From contig JANQSC010000012.1 in NCBI GenBank assembly GCA_028284235.1, positions 62,001 to 126,000 of the forward strand: DNA of 64,000 nucleotides, in the 5' to 3' direction. This document shows, piece after piece, positions 16,631-24,604 of this stretch (positions are counted from its first letter, which is position 1; each line of letters opens with the position of its first letter). The position numbers were made by a program, and so were the translations under genes. The notes under the pieces were generated by a model that saw only the letters and a program-made list of their open reading frames with translations, ran no database searches and was not told the DNA's origin. This stretch comes from Opitutaceae bacterium (lineage in GTDB: Bacteria > Verrucomicrobiota > Verrucomicrobiia > Opitutales > Opitutaceae).

Positions 16631-18076
16631 ATGAAACGATCCCATCTCTTGTTTTGCGCGTTGGCCGCGTTGTTCGCCAGTGGTTCCCACTCCGCGACTG
16701 GGCCGACAAACTTTATCCAGATCCTCACCGACGACCAAGGTTGGGGGGATCTCGCGTCCTATGGGCATCCTCTGATCAAGTCGCCGCACATTGACTCCTT
16801 GGCGAGGGAGGGGATCAAATTCACGCATTGCTACTCGTCGCATTCGATCTGCTCGCCGTCGCGGGCGTCGATCCTCACGGGCCGCACGCCATACCGGAAC
16901 GGCGTATACAGCTGGATTCCCGCCAACAAGGAATTCCACTTGCCGGCGACGGAGATCACTTTGCCCCAACTGCTGCGGGAGAAGGGCTACCAGACGGCCC
17001 ATTTCGGGAAGTGGCACCTGAGCTACTATGCAGAGGAACGGATTCCCGACGTGGTGGAGGGTTTTCGCAACTTTGCGTACGGGGGAGAGCTGCAGGGCCA
17101 GCCGAGTATGGACGATTATGGATACGACTATTGGTTCGCCACGGGAAACGTGGCCCGGCCCAACCACGAGGATCCGCTCAACTTCTTTTTGAATGGGAAG
17201 GCGATGGGAATGATGAAGGGGTTTTCCGCCCAGATCGTGGTCGACCAATTCGTTCAATGGATGAACGAGCGCCGCGAAGAGGGGGAGCCGTTTTTCGTCA
17301 CTGTTTGGTTCCACGAACCGCACGGCCCGGTAGCCAGCGATCCGGAATTTACGAGTCGCTATGAGGATCTGAAGGACCCGAGCTTGCGGCAGTACCTCGC
17401 CAACATCACGCAGATCGACGAAGGCGTGGGCGCGATTGTCGCCGCGTTGAAGGAGGCGGGCGTGTACGACGATACGTTGATTTGGTACACGAGCGACAAC
17501 GGGCCGGAGGGGCCGCATGGATTGGGGGACTTCAATCAGTCGGACAGCCCGTATGGTCCCAGTCGCTATCGCGGAAGCACCGGCGGTTTGCGGGGACGCA
17601 AACGGCATACGCACGAAGGGGGCGTACGCGTACCGGGCATTGTTTCATGGCCGAATGGGCTGCGCGCGTCCGGCGTTATTCCGGGCGGGGTGGTGGACGA
17701 GCCGATCATTGGGTCGGACGTGTTTCCCACGTTTCTGGAAATTGCAGGAGTGGATTTGCCCCAAGGCGTGGTTTTCGACAGCGCGTCGATCGTGCCGTTG
17801 CTGCGGGGCGAGCCGTTTCAAAGAGAACGTCCGCTCTATTGGCGGAACAATCACTATGAATTCAGAATCGCGCTACGTTATGGGGACTGGAAAATCGTGG
17901 GAACGCGCGAGCGGACGAAATTCGAGCTGTATCATTTGATCAAGGACCCGCGCGAGACCACCGACCTTTCCGAGCACGAGCCTGAGCGGTTCGAAGCGAT
18001 GAAGCGAATGCTGATCGAGTACGACGACGAAGTACTCGCGGAGGGCCCGGAATGGTGGACGAGGCGTCCGCGCTAA
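16631..18076 (+). CDS. Exported sulfatase (S1 family, Cys-type)
   Basis: A 481-residue arylsulfatase-family enzyme with a signal peptide ending near residue 22. Metal ligands are in LTDDQGWGD, and the modification site CSPSR has Cys74, which must be oxidised to formylglycine. HFGKWHLSYY and WYTSDNGPEGPHG are further family motifs. The ATG at 16631 gives the cleanest signal peptide; an upstream ATG at 16586 would add 15 residues. It follows the TRAP permease by about 120 bp and may be co-expressed with it. The sulfated sugar cannot be determined by eye. Confidence 0.93.
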   Translation: MKRSHLLFCALAALFASGSHSATGPTNFIQILTDDQGWGDLASYGHPLIKSPHIDSLAREGIKFTHCYSSHSICSPSRASILTGRTPYRNGVYSWIPANKEFHLPATEITLPQLLREKGYQTAHFGKWHLSYYAEERIPDVVEGFRNFAYGGELQGQPSMDDYGYDYWFATGNVARPNHEDPLNFFLNGKAMGMMKGFSAQIVVDQFVQWMNERREEGEPFFVTVWFHEPHGPVASDPEFTSRYEDLKDPSLRQYLANITQIDEGVGAIVAALKEAGVYDDTLIWYTSDNGPEGPHGLGDFNQSDSPYGPSRYRGSTGGLRGRKRHTHEGGVRVPGIVSWPNGLRASGVIPGGVVDEPIIGSDVFPTFLEIAGVDLPQGVVFDSASIVPLLRGEPFQRERPLYWRNNHYEFRIALRYGDWKIVGTRERTKFELYHLIKDPRETTDLSEHEPERFEAMKRMLIEYDDEVLAEGPEWWTRRPR

Positions 18077-18077
18077 G

Positions 18078-19403
18078 CTATTGTTCGCCGCGGCTTTCCG
18101 GGGGCAGGAGCTCGAGCAATTCGTTGGACCGGCCGGGACGTTTTTTAATGGTAAACGCGTCGTAGAGTCGACCGGTCGCCGTGTAGGCTTTGTATTTCAG
18201 GGTGCTGGTTTCCACGTCGATGACCTGGTAGAGTTGCGTGTTCTCGGCTAGCCGTTTCGCGTATTCGCCCTTGGTAATTGGATACATCTTAGGACCGCTG
18301 ACGGAAACCACGTAGACCGTTCCAATTTCGGGGTCGTACGCTTGCTGGTAGCCTTCGGGCACGTTGATCAATTCCGTGCCTTCGGGTAGGGCGCCGGTGC
18401 GCGAGTACGCGTGGTCATGGCCGTTGAGAACGAGATCGACTTTGAATTCGTCGAGGATCGGCTTCCAGAGTTCCCGGAGTTCGCGATTGTCGCGATCGCG
18501 AGCGGGCGAGAAGACCGGGTGGTGGAAGGTGACGATGGTCCAACGGTTGGGATTTTTCGTTAGGACGTCACGCAGCCAGGGGATTTGCTCTTTTTGGTTT
18601 TTGTTCGAGTCCAGGGCCACGAAGCGAACGTCCTGGTAGTCGATGTAGTAGCACGTTTCTTCCAGCCCTTCCGGAGCGTTTTGGATGGGAAAGGCGAATT
18701 GCGGCCGCCAATGGCGACTTACCTGCGGCGTGCCGTCCTCGGTTTTGAAGTACTCGTGGTTTCCCGGTATGGCGATGATGGGTACGGTGCCGTTGACCCA
18801 TGCGGGGGCTCCGTGCCAGTCGCCCCATTCGGCGTCTTTCTCGTCTAGGTTGATCAAGTCGCCGGCGTGGAGGGAGAACGCGGCTCGGGGAGCGTCGCGG
18901 AAGGCTTCTCGAAAAACGCGCGACCAGTGGGTCTTCACTTCATTCTGGGCGTCGCCGAAGTAGATGAACGTGAAAGGTTCGGGAGCCGCGCTCGCTGTTT
19001 TAAAGTGAAAATACTCGCTCCAATTGGCGCCGTCGCCGACTCGGTAGGCGTAGAGCGTGTCGGATTCCAAACCGGTGAACTCCACGGTGTGGTAGTGGGC
19101 GTCGTTGAGATCGCTGGTGAACAGAGTGGTTTCCGCGTCCCACTGTTCGGGCTTCAAGGCTCGGCCATTGCTGTTGGCGATCGCCAGTTCTGCCATGCCG
19201 CGCTTGACGCTGGTATCGGTTCGCCAGGTGACCGCTTGCGTCGTGGCGGGATCGCCCGTCCAGGTGAGGACCACGCGCTCGGGGATGGGGGTCGGCGCGT
19301 AAGCTTTGGTGTCGTCGTAGCGAGTAGGCGTCCAATCGTGGGTGTGGGCGGCGATTTGAGCGGATGCGACAAGGAGAGCGAATAGTGGAGTCAGGGTTTT
19401 CAT
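18078..19403 (-). CDS. Purple acid phosphatase-like metallophosphoesterase
   Basis: A 441-residue secreted protein: signal peptide to about residue 20, an N-terminal fibronectin III-like domain (about 40-135, VVLTWTGDPATTQAVTWRT), then a calcineurin-like phosphoesterase domain. Metal-binding motifs are GDAQ (Asp151), GDLIN (181-185), GNHEY (214-218), FHHPVF (near 293) and GHDHAYSR (328-335). In plant-type purple acid phosphatases the second motif reads GDxxY; here the tyrosine position is Asn, so the red iron-tyrosinate may be missing. It converges with the sulfatase gene, leaving one base between stops. Confidence 0.87.
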   Translation of the reverse strand: MKTLTPLFALLVASAQIAAHTHDWTPTRYDDTKAYAPTPIPERVVLTWTGDPATTQAVTWRTDTSVKRGMAELAIANSNGRALKPEQWDAETTLFTSDLNDAHYHTVEFTGLESDTLYAYRVGDGANWSEYFHFKTASAAPEPFTFIYFGDAQNEVKTHWSRVFREAFRDAPRAAFSLHAGDLINLDEKDAEWGDWHGAPAWVNGTVPIIAIPGNHEYFKTEDGTPQVSRHWRPQFAFPIQNAPEGLEETCYYIDYQDVRFVALDSNKNQKEQIPWLRDVLTKNPNRWTIVTFHHPVFSPARDRDNRELRELWKPILDEFKVDLVLNGHDHAYSRTGALPEGTELINVPEGYQQAYDPEIGTVYVVSVSGPKMYPITKGEYAKRLAENTQLYQVIDVETSTLKYKAYTATGRLYDAFTIKKRPGRSNELLELLPPESRGEQ

Positions 19404-19752
19404 TTTAAGAGCGGGTGATGGGCGGAATGAGCGCATTGAAGGTCGTGCGGGTTCCTCGTTAAAGGTTCACTAGTTGACGGTTGAATTTCGTCATAGCAAG
19501 TTCGGAATCTCCGCCAAGCGGCGCTTAGAACGGATCCGAGGCGTAGTTGCCGGTGGACTACGGCCTCGCGACGGTGATTCGCCAGTTTCTATTGGAAGCG
19601 TTGCGCGGTCGTTCACAGCGGGTTTCAGTCGCCGAGGGATCGGTTCCTTTCGTTGGGGGCGACTGTGGGCTCGTCGAATTGTCCTCTAATTTGGTGTGAT
19701 AATAATTTCGCAGTATTTGAGAAATTTGTCAGAGTTTAAGTGAAAATACGTT
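19404..19752. other. Intergenic region between metallophosphoesterase and AraC genes
   Basis: About 350 bp separating divergent genes. The half near 19690-19750 is AT-rich and probably carries the AraC promoter. I see no convincing gene, strong palindrome or member of the palindromic repeat family. Confidence 0.4.
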
Positions 19753-20595
19753 ATGAAACTGTCACGAGAGAGTGTTCAGCCGGGGGACGGGGCGTCCTTC
19801 GCCCGTTTGGACTTCGATTTGGATCAATTCGACGCCCGCTACCACTATCATCCCGAGATAGAGATTACTTTGATTGTCGATAGCGAGGGACAGCGGCTAG
19901 TGGGGGACGCCTTGGAGAATTTCGGGCCGGGCGATTTGATCTTGATTGGGGCCAACGTGCCGCACCAGTACCGGAACTGGCAAGTCGGCCGGGCCCGTTC
20001 GCGAGTCGTGCAGTTTGACCGAGCGTTGTTTGGGCCCGCGCTGTTCGAGCTCCCCGAATTCTCCCGGGTTCGCAATTTGCTTGATCGAAGCGCGCGGGGA
20101 CTGGACTTTTCGCCGGAGGTGAAGCGCAGGGGGCGGACGCAGTTGGAGCGACTGTTCAGTGCTTCGGAGGGGCCGGACTCGGTGATCGAGTTGCTGGCGT
20201 TGTTGTCGCTTTTGAGTTCGGAGAAGCGCCCCAGACCCATCGCGAGCGCTGCATACAGTCAGCCGCTTAAGCTGAAGAAAATCGACCGGCTCCAGCGCGT
20301 GTTGAACTATCTAGAAGGGAATTGGCGGGAGCCGATCCGCTTAGAGGACGTGGCTCGAGTGGCGGCCTTGCATCCGCAATCGGTGAGCCGCTTTTTCCAG
20401 CAGCATTTGGGGACGAGCTTTCAGGCCTACCTCGTACAGCTCCGTCTTGGGCGAGCCGCTCGCCTTCTGTTGGAAACGGATCGAACGGTTGTGGATATCG
20501 CGTTTTATTGCGGCTTCAACAATCTCGCGAATTTCAATCGCCATTTCCAGAAAGCCTACGGGCGAACGCCGAGCGCGTACCGGTCAACCGTTTAA
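19753..20595 (+). CDS. AraC family transcriptional regulator
   Basis: A 280-residue regulator with an N-terminal cupin-like effector domain (YHYHPEIEITLIVDSEG, then GDLILIGANVPHQYRNW) and a C-terminal AraC double helix-turn-helix from about residue 180 (RLEDVARVAALHPQSVSRFF, then TVVDIAFYCGFNNLANFNRHF). The layout is that of sugar-responsive activators such as MelR or RhaS. The Tat oxidoreductase gene starts 60 bp downstream on the same strand and is a likely target or co-transcribed partner. The ligand is unknown. Confidence 0.9.
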   Translation: MKLSRESVQPGDGASFARLDFDLDQFDARYHYHPEIEITLIVDSEGQRLVGDALENFGPGDLILIGANVPHQYRNWQVGRARSRVVQFDRALFGPALFELPEFSRVRNLLDRSARGLDFSPEVKRRGRTQLERLFSASEGPDSVIELLALLSLLSSEKRPRPIASAAYSQPLKLKKIDRLQRVLNYLEGNWREPIRLEDVARVAALHPQSVSRFFQQHLGTSFQAYLVQLRLGRAARLLLETDRTVVDIAFYCGFNNLANFNRHFQKAYGRTPSAYRSTV

Positions 20596-20655
20596 TGGCT
20601 GTCTAAGCGAGATAGGTCGTTGACCTGCCGCGTAAAGATTCTAGGTTTGGGGTTT

Positions 20656-22062
20656 ATGAAACGCCTTACTACTCCCAATCGTCGTCAATTCCTTGCCGCT
20701 TCCGCCTCGACAGGCGCCGGCTTGCTATTCCTGCCGAGCGGCTCGCTTTTCGGGCAAAATCGCCCGGGCAACCGCTTGAACATCGCCCTGATCGGGTGCT
20801 GGGGCCGCGCGACCGCCCACTTCAATATGCTCGAGCAGGAGAACGTGGTCGCCCTTTGCGATGTCAATTCGAAGGCCCTCGCGGCCGCCGCTCAAAAATT
20901 CCCCAAAGCGAAAAAGTACGCGGACTGGCGCAAATGTTTGGACCAGAAAGACTTGGACGCAGTTGTAGTCTGCACGCCGGACCACCATCACGCGTTCATC
21001 TCGATTTGGGCCATGAATCGCGGGCTGCACGTCTACGGCGAGAAGCCCTTGGCCAACAGCGTGGAAGAAGCCCGCTTGGTCCGCGAAACCTATTTGGCGA
21101 ACAAGAACAAAGTCGCGACGCAGTGCGGCACTCAGCGCCATTTCGACCCGAATTTCGCCTACATTCGCGAGCTCATCAAAGAAGGCGCGATTGGCGACCT
21201 GCAAGACGTCCACGCCTGGGGCAACCGCTACCACAATAAGACGGCTTACCCGAAGGAGACCGGTGCGGCTCCAGACTACATCGACTGGGATTTGTGGGTC
21301 GGACCTTCGCCGATGCACCCATTCAGCACGGACTACTTCACGGCGCTTGACTGGCGCACGGGCGCGAAAACGCATTCCTATTTCTATTCCGATTCCGCAA
21401 AGTGGCCGAGAGGTTCGAACTGTCTCTCCTGGAATATGTACCGCGATTTCGGCAACTGGCAGATCGGCGACATGGGCAGCCATACCATGGACTTGGCGTT
21501 CAATCCGCTCGACGCGGACTACCCGATTTCCGCCCAGGCGGAAGGGGAAGCGTACAACGCGGAAGTCGCCCCGTCCCGCATGAGCTCGAGCTGCATCAAC
21601 CCCGCCAACGACTGGCGCGACAAGATTCGCGTTTCCTGGCACCAGGGCGGCAACATGCCGAAGTCTCCGCTCAGCTACGTCGACATCAACAAGATCGGCC
21701 ATGGAGCGCTCTTCAAGGGAACCAAGGGCTTCATCGTAGCGGACTTCAAGACGCGGACGGTGATCCCGTATGGCAAGTCGGCCGACCTGTCCTACTACGA
21801 TTCCTCCAAGATCAAGGTCCCGGAAAAGAAAGTCGCCAATTTCGGCGAAGAGTGGACGCACGCCTGCAAGACGGACCTGAAAACCTCCTGCAACTTCGAC
21901 TACTCGGGCGTCTTGATCGAGCAGCTCCTCCTCGGGGCCGTGGCCTACGACGTGGGCAAGAAGCTCGACTACAACGCCAAGAAGATGGAATTCACCAACA
22001 GCCCGGAAGGGAACCGTCTCTTGCGCAAGGAATACCGCAAAGGCTGGGCGCTCAACGGCTAG
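20656..22062 (+). CDS. Gfo/Idh/MocA family oxidoreductase, Tat-exported
   Basis: A 468-residue oxidoreductase starting at the ATG at 20656, which places a twin-arginine signal (PNRRQFLAASASTGAG) at the N-terminus. Rossmann region NIALIGCWGRATAHF; family motif GEKPLANSVEEARLV near residue 140. It is longer than cytoplasmic members and belongs to the same broad Tat-exported subgroup as the protein encoded at 256-1572. The preceding AraC gene is on the same strand. In this group the cofactor is often pre-bound and a role in periplasmic glycoside chemistry has been proposed; the substrate here is unknown. Confidence 0.9.
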   Translation: MKRLTTPNRRQFLAASASTGAGLLFLPSGSLFGQNRPGNRLNIALIGCWGRATAHFNMLEQENVVALCDVNSKALAAAAQKFPKAKKYADWRKCLDQKDLDAVVVCTPDHHHAFISIWAMNRGLHVYGEKPLANSVEEARLVRETYLANKNKVATQCGTQRHFDPNFAYIRELIKEGAIGDLQDVHAWGNRYHNKTAYPKETGAAPDYIDWDLWVGPSPMHPFSTDYFTALDWRTGAKTHSYFYSDSAKWPRGSNCLSWNMYRDFGNWQIGDMGSHTMDLAFNPLDADYPISAQAEGEAYNAEVAPSRMSSSCINPANDWRDKIRVSWHQGGNMPKSPLSYVDINKIGHGALFKGTKGFIVADFKTRTVIPYGKSADLSYYDSSKIKVPEKKVANFGEEWTHACKTDLKTSCNFDYSGVLIEQLLLGAVAYDVGKKLDYNAKKMEFTNSPEGNRLLRKEYRKGWALNG

Positions 22063-22112
22063 TTCGATACCGCTTAAATTCGATCATCTTTCGCGAAGGG
22101 CGATGCGGTTCC

Positions 22113-22640
22113 TTAGCCGGACCCGCTCGCCTCGATCGCGTTTAGTTTGGCGAGCTTGGCTTTGACTCGCTCGCGATGGCGTCGTTGGCGTTCCGCGTTT
22201 TTCCGACGTTTCTGAGCGTTGGATACCGGAGGCCGACCTCGGCGTATTTGCATGACGTTGTCAGGAATTGTGAATACGCCTCTGCGTCGAAACGACGCGG
22301 GAGCGTTCACGAACGACTGAACCCATAGGGGAGGATGGTCGAACCAAGGTCGGTTCGATACGCGACTCGTCTCGAGCGTCCATTTTGGGGCGTGTATTCC
22401 GAGACGGTCGGACAGCCATTCAACGTAGGCGGATAAGTAAGCGTCGCACTGCCCGCCGTCCTTAAGTTGATCTCGTAACAGGGGTGGAGGATCGCTCACG
22501 AGGCGGGCGAATTGCGGGCGGCTCGTGACCTTGCGAAGCTCGTGTTGCCAGTCGCGCAGATTTCGCCCGAAGGTCTCAGAGGAATCCACACCCGAGCAAA
22601 CCTCGGCCGCGGTTCGTGGTCTTTTCCATTCTTCGCGCAT
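22113..22640 (-). CDS. AT-hook protein paired with a nucleotidyltransferase
   Basis: A 175-residue protein I cannot name. The middle region (PKWTLETSRVSNRPWF near 85-100, then NAPASFRRRGVF near 112-123) resembles a recurring family of proteins encoded next to DUF6036-type nucleotidyltransferases. The tail is strongly basic: an AT-hook-like RRGRPP at 133-138 followed by QKRRKNAERQRRHRERVKAK, which strongly suggests DNA or RNA binding. Its ATG is one base after the stop of the nucleotidyltransferase gene with no clear ribosome binding site, so it is translated by coupling. It is plausibly the antitoxin or autorepressor of the pair; this is inference. Confidence 0.65.
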   Translation of the reverse strand: MREEWKRPRTAAEVCSGVDSSETFGRNLRDWQHELRKVTSRPQFARLVSDPPPLLRDQLKDGGQCDAYLSAYVEWLSDRLGIHAPKWTLETSRVSNRPWFDHPPLWVQSFVNAPASFRRRGVFTIPDNVMQIRRGRPPVSNAQKRRKNAERQRRHRERVKAKLAKLNAIEASGSG

Positions 22641-22641
22641 T

Positions 22642-23175
22642 TTATTTCGAATCGATTAAACTCTGAAGTAAGGCCTCGTCGCGGGGTCGAATGATGTCGT
22701 CGGGATAAAATCCGTCCACCGCGTCTTGGATTTCGGATACAGATTTTATTCCGAGTTTCCGAATCAAGAAACCCAAATCCTCGATATCGCCTTTGTATTC
22801 GCCGATAGGCCGACGGCAGGCCAGGGCTTTCATCGCAAGCAAGTACCGGCCGGTGGGAACATGGACGATAAGTCCGGTTTGGTCTTCGATCGCCGCCAAA
22901 CGTCGTTTCGCCTCCCGCTTGGGAGAGATGAACTGCTCGACGTCGGAATTGAGCCAGTCGGCTGGAATATCCAGTTCGCGGGCGACCTGGACGACGAGAC
23001 GCTCACCTTCTTCCTTGGGCTTGAGAATCGTGTCCACGTCCTTGGTTGCGTCGCGACTATCGAAGGCGAGCAGGAATGCGGCGCCGCCGTATATCGAGAT
23101 TTCGAGTTTGATGCCCTCTGCTTGGGCGAGCTGCCCGAGGAGCCTCAGGGCTGAGAGTAGGGACTCCTTTTTCAT
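22642..23175 (-). CDS. Nucleotidyltransferase-fold protein (DUF6036/AbiEii-like)
   Basis: A 177-residue small nucleotidyltransferase. The signature is YGGAAFLLAFDS followed by ATKDVDTI (residues 29-50), i.e. the GG motif and the metal-binding DxD (Asp46, Asp48) of the pol-beta superfamily as seen in DUF6036 and AbiEii/MenT-like proteins. Such proteins often act as toxins that modify tRNA or as parts of phage-defence pairs. The start codon abuts a 32-bp perfect palindrome and has no Shine-Dalgarno sequence, so expression is probably tightly controlled. It forms a two-gene operon with the AT-hook protein. The toxin role is inference. Confidence 0.75.
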   Translation of the reverse strand: MKKESLLSALRLLGQLAQAEGIKLEISIYGGAAFLLAFDSRDATKDVDTILKPKEEGERLVVQVARELDIPADWLNSDVEQFISPKREAKRRLAAIEDQTGLIVHVPTGRYLLAMKALACRRPIGEYKGDIEDLGFLIRKLGIKSVSEIQDAVDGFYPDDIIRPRDEALLQSLIDSK

Positions 23176-23206
23176 TTAATAAAACGTTACGTAACGTTTT
23201 ATTAAA
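23175..23206. promoter_or_regulatory. 32-bp perfect palindrome, probable operator
   Basis: A perfect 16+16 palindrome with no spacer, centre 23190/23191, half-site TTTAATAAAACGTTAC. It overlaps the last base of the start triplet of the nucleotidyltransferase gene (ATG at 23175-23173 on the minus strand) and replaces the normal ribosome binding site. It may be an autoregulatory operator, or in RNA a hairpin that hides the start. Its AT-rich composition contrasts with the surroundings. Confidence 0.75.
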
Positions 23207-23289
23207 ATCAAGCATATTCGAGATTGGGTCTTAGCGTCTCAGCGGGTCTCGGAGAGTTTCGTATGAATCGATTTCGAAGTCGCATTCTC

Positions 23290-23386
23290 AATCTTAATCA
23301 TACTCCTAATCTTAATCCTAATCAAAAATCGGGCGTGGTTTGGAAAGGGATTAGGATTAAGATTAGGATTAGGATTAGGATTATGG
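23290..23386. repeat. GATTAG-type hexamer hairpin, copy 1
   Basis: A perfect 20-bp inverted repeat: 23304-23323 pairs with 23349-23368 (GATTAGGATTAAGATTAGGA), and the right side continues as further GGATTA units to about 23383. A homologous copy, sharing AATCATACTC and TTAATCAAAAAT-like segments, lies at 45404-45484. It follows the DUF1080 gene stop on the minus strand and precedes the nucleotidyltransferase operon, so it could end the former transcript. Confidence 0.75.
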
Positions 23387-23420
23387 ACTGAAGTGACGGG
23401 TGGAGTTGTGGGACCTATAC

Positions 23421-24353
23421 TCAGTGCTCCACGACCCAGATATTCCGGAAGTAGGTGATGTTTCCGTGGGCTTGGAGGTTGAGCGTGCCTTGGGCGATTT
23501 CGGGGAGCTTGCCGCCGTTGCCGGTTCCGCCGGGGAGTTCGATGTCGTCGTGGATTTGAACGCCGTTGTGGAATACGGATATGCGAGCGTTTTCGGTTTT
23601 GACGCCGTTTTCGAATCGCGGGGCGCGAAAGGTGATGTCGTAGCTTTGCCACGAGAGTGGCGGGAGGCACATATTGACGTCCGGGGTTTTGAATTTGTAG
23701 AGGCTGCCGCACCAAGCCGAGGGCGTGGTCGCGAGTGGCGCCGCGTCCCAGACTGCTTGATCTAGGTCTAGCCCAAATGTATCCATTATTTGAACCTCGT
23801 AACGCCCAAAGATGTAGAGGCCACTGTTCCCTCGGTCGGGATGGCCGAGCGCCAGGTTGGGCTTATAGGAAGTGCGGAACTCGAAATGGAGTGTGAAGTC
23901 TTTGAATACGCGTTTGCTTGAGGTTCCAGCCAGGAGCAAACCGTCGTGGACTTCGCCGTTCTTCCACTCGTCCGCGTTGGATCCGTCGAAAAGAGTGATA
24001 GCTTCGGCGGGAGATTTGGCGTTCCCTAGGTCGACCCGCTCGACGCGTTGATAGCCCTTCGTCCATTGCTTCGCCGCTTGGGCGTCGCCCCACTGGTGTT
24101 CAACAGCGGAGCTATCCCAGCCCGCTCCGGGCAGTCCGCCCGCGTAGCGAGAAAGGTAGAATTGTTCGCCTTCGGTGGATACGATTTGCAGTCCGGAAGT
24201 GGCGTTCCGGTATTCGCCTTGGAGCAGAAAGTCGGGACGTTCGATCGCCGCGGTTTGCGGATCCGTCCAAGTGGGGGCGCCCGTTGGTTCGGACCAGCAG
24301 AGGGTAGCTGACGAAAACACGGCAAGTGTTAGCAGTAAGTGACGATGGGACAT
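23421..24353 (-). CDS. DUF1080 (3-keto-disaccharide hydrolase-like) protein
   Basis: A 310-residue secreted protein with a signal peptide to about residue 20. The C-terminal 200 residues form the DUF1080 concanavalin-like domain, identified by LFDGSNADEW and the hallmark RGNSGLYIFGRYEVQIMDTFG around residue 190. The family includes enzymes assigned as 3-keto-disaccharide hydrolases, which would act after a Gfo/Idh/MocA enzyme oxidises a disaccharide at C3; several such oxidoreductases are in this window. The N-terminal 110 residues are a less conserved module often fused to DUF1080. The exact substrate is unknown. Confidence 0.88.
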   Translation of the reverse strand: MSHRHLLLTLAVFSSATLCWSEPTGAPTWTDPQTAAIERPDFLLQGEYRNATSGLQIVSTEGEQFYLSRYAGGLPGAGWDSSAVEHQWGDAQAAKQWTKGYQRVERVDLGNAKSPAEAITLFDGSNADEWKNGEVHDGLLLAGTSSKRVFKDFTLHFEFRTSYKPNLALGHPDRGNSGLYIFGRYEVQIMDTFGLDLDQAVWDAAPLATTPSAWCGSLYKFKTPDVNMCLPPLSWQSYDITFRAPRFENGVKTENARISVFHNGVQIHDDIELPGGTGNGGKLPEIAQGTLNLQAHGNITYFRNIWVVEH

Positions 24354-24604
24354 GTGGGGCGCGAGTTATGGGTTTTTTGTCGGGCGTGCGGTAGTGAAAG
24401 CGATTAAGGGCCGCGGGAGCAATTCTCTCGCAACTGAATCGCTTAAGCGGTTCATCAGAGGTAAAACACGGCGTACGGATTGGGGCAAGCGAATCCAAGG
24501 CTGTGGACGGCAGGGGTTCGCTCCCGAGCGGATCGTCGGCGATAGACACTGATTTGGACGGATCTTCATTTGTTTGCTCGCCCCGCCGCCTTTTGATCTA
24601 TTCG

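Noticed and set aside
23290..23386. Possible CRISPR-like or telomere-like tandem array
   Set aside because: Units are contiguous hexamers without spacers and form an inverted repeat, not regularly spaced direct repeats; there are no cas genes.
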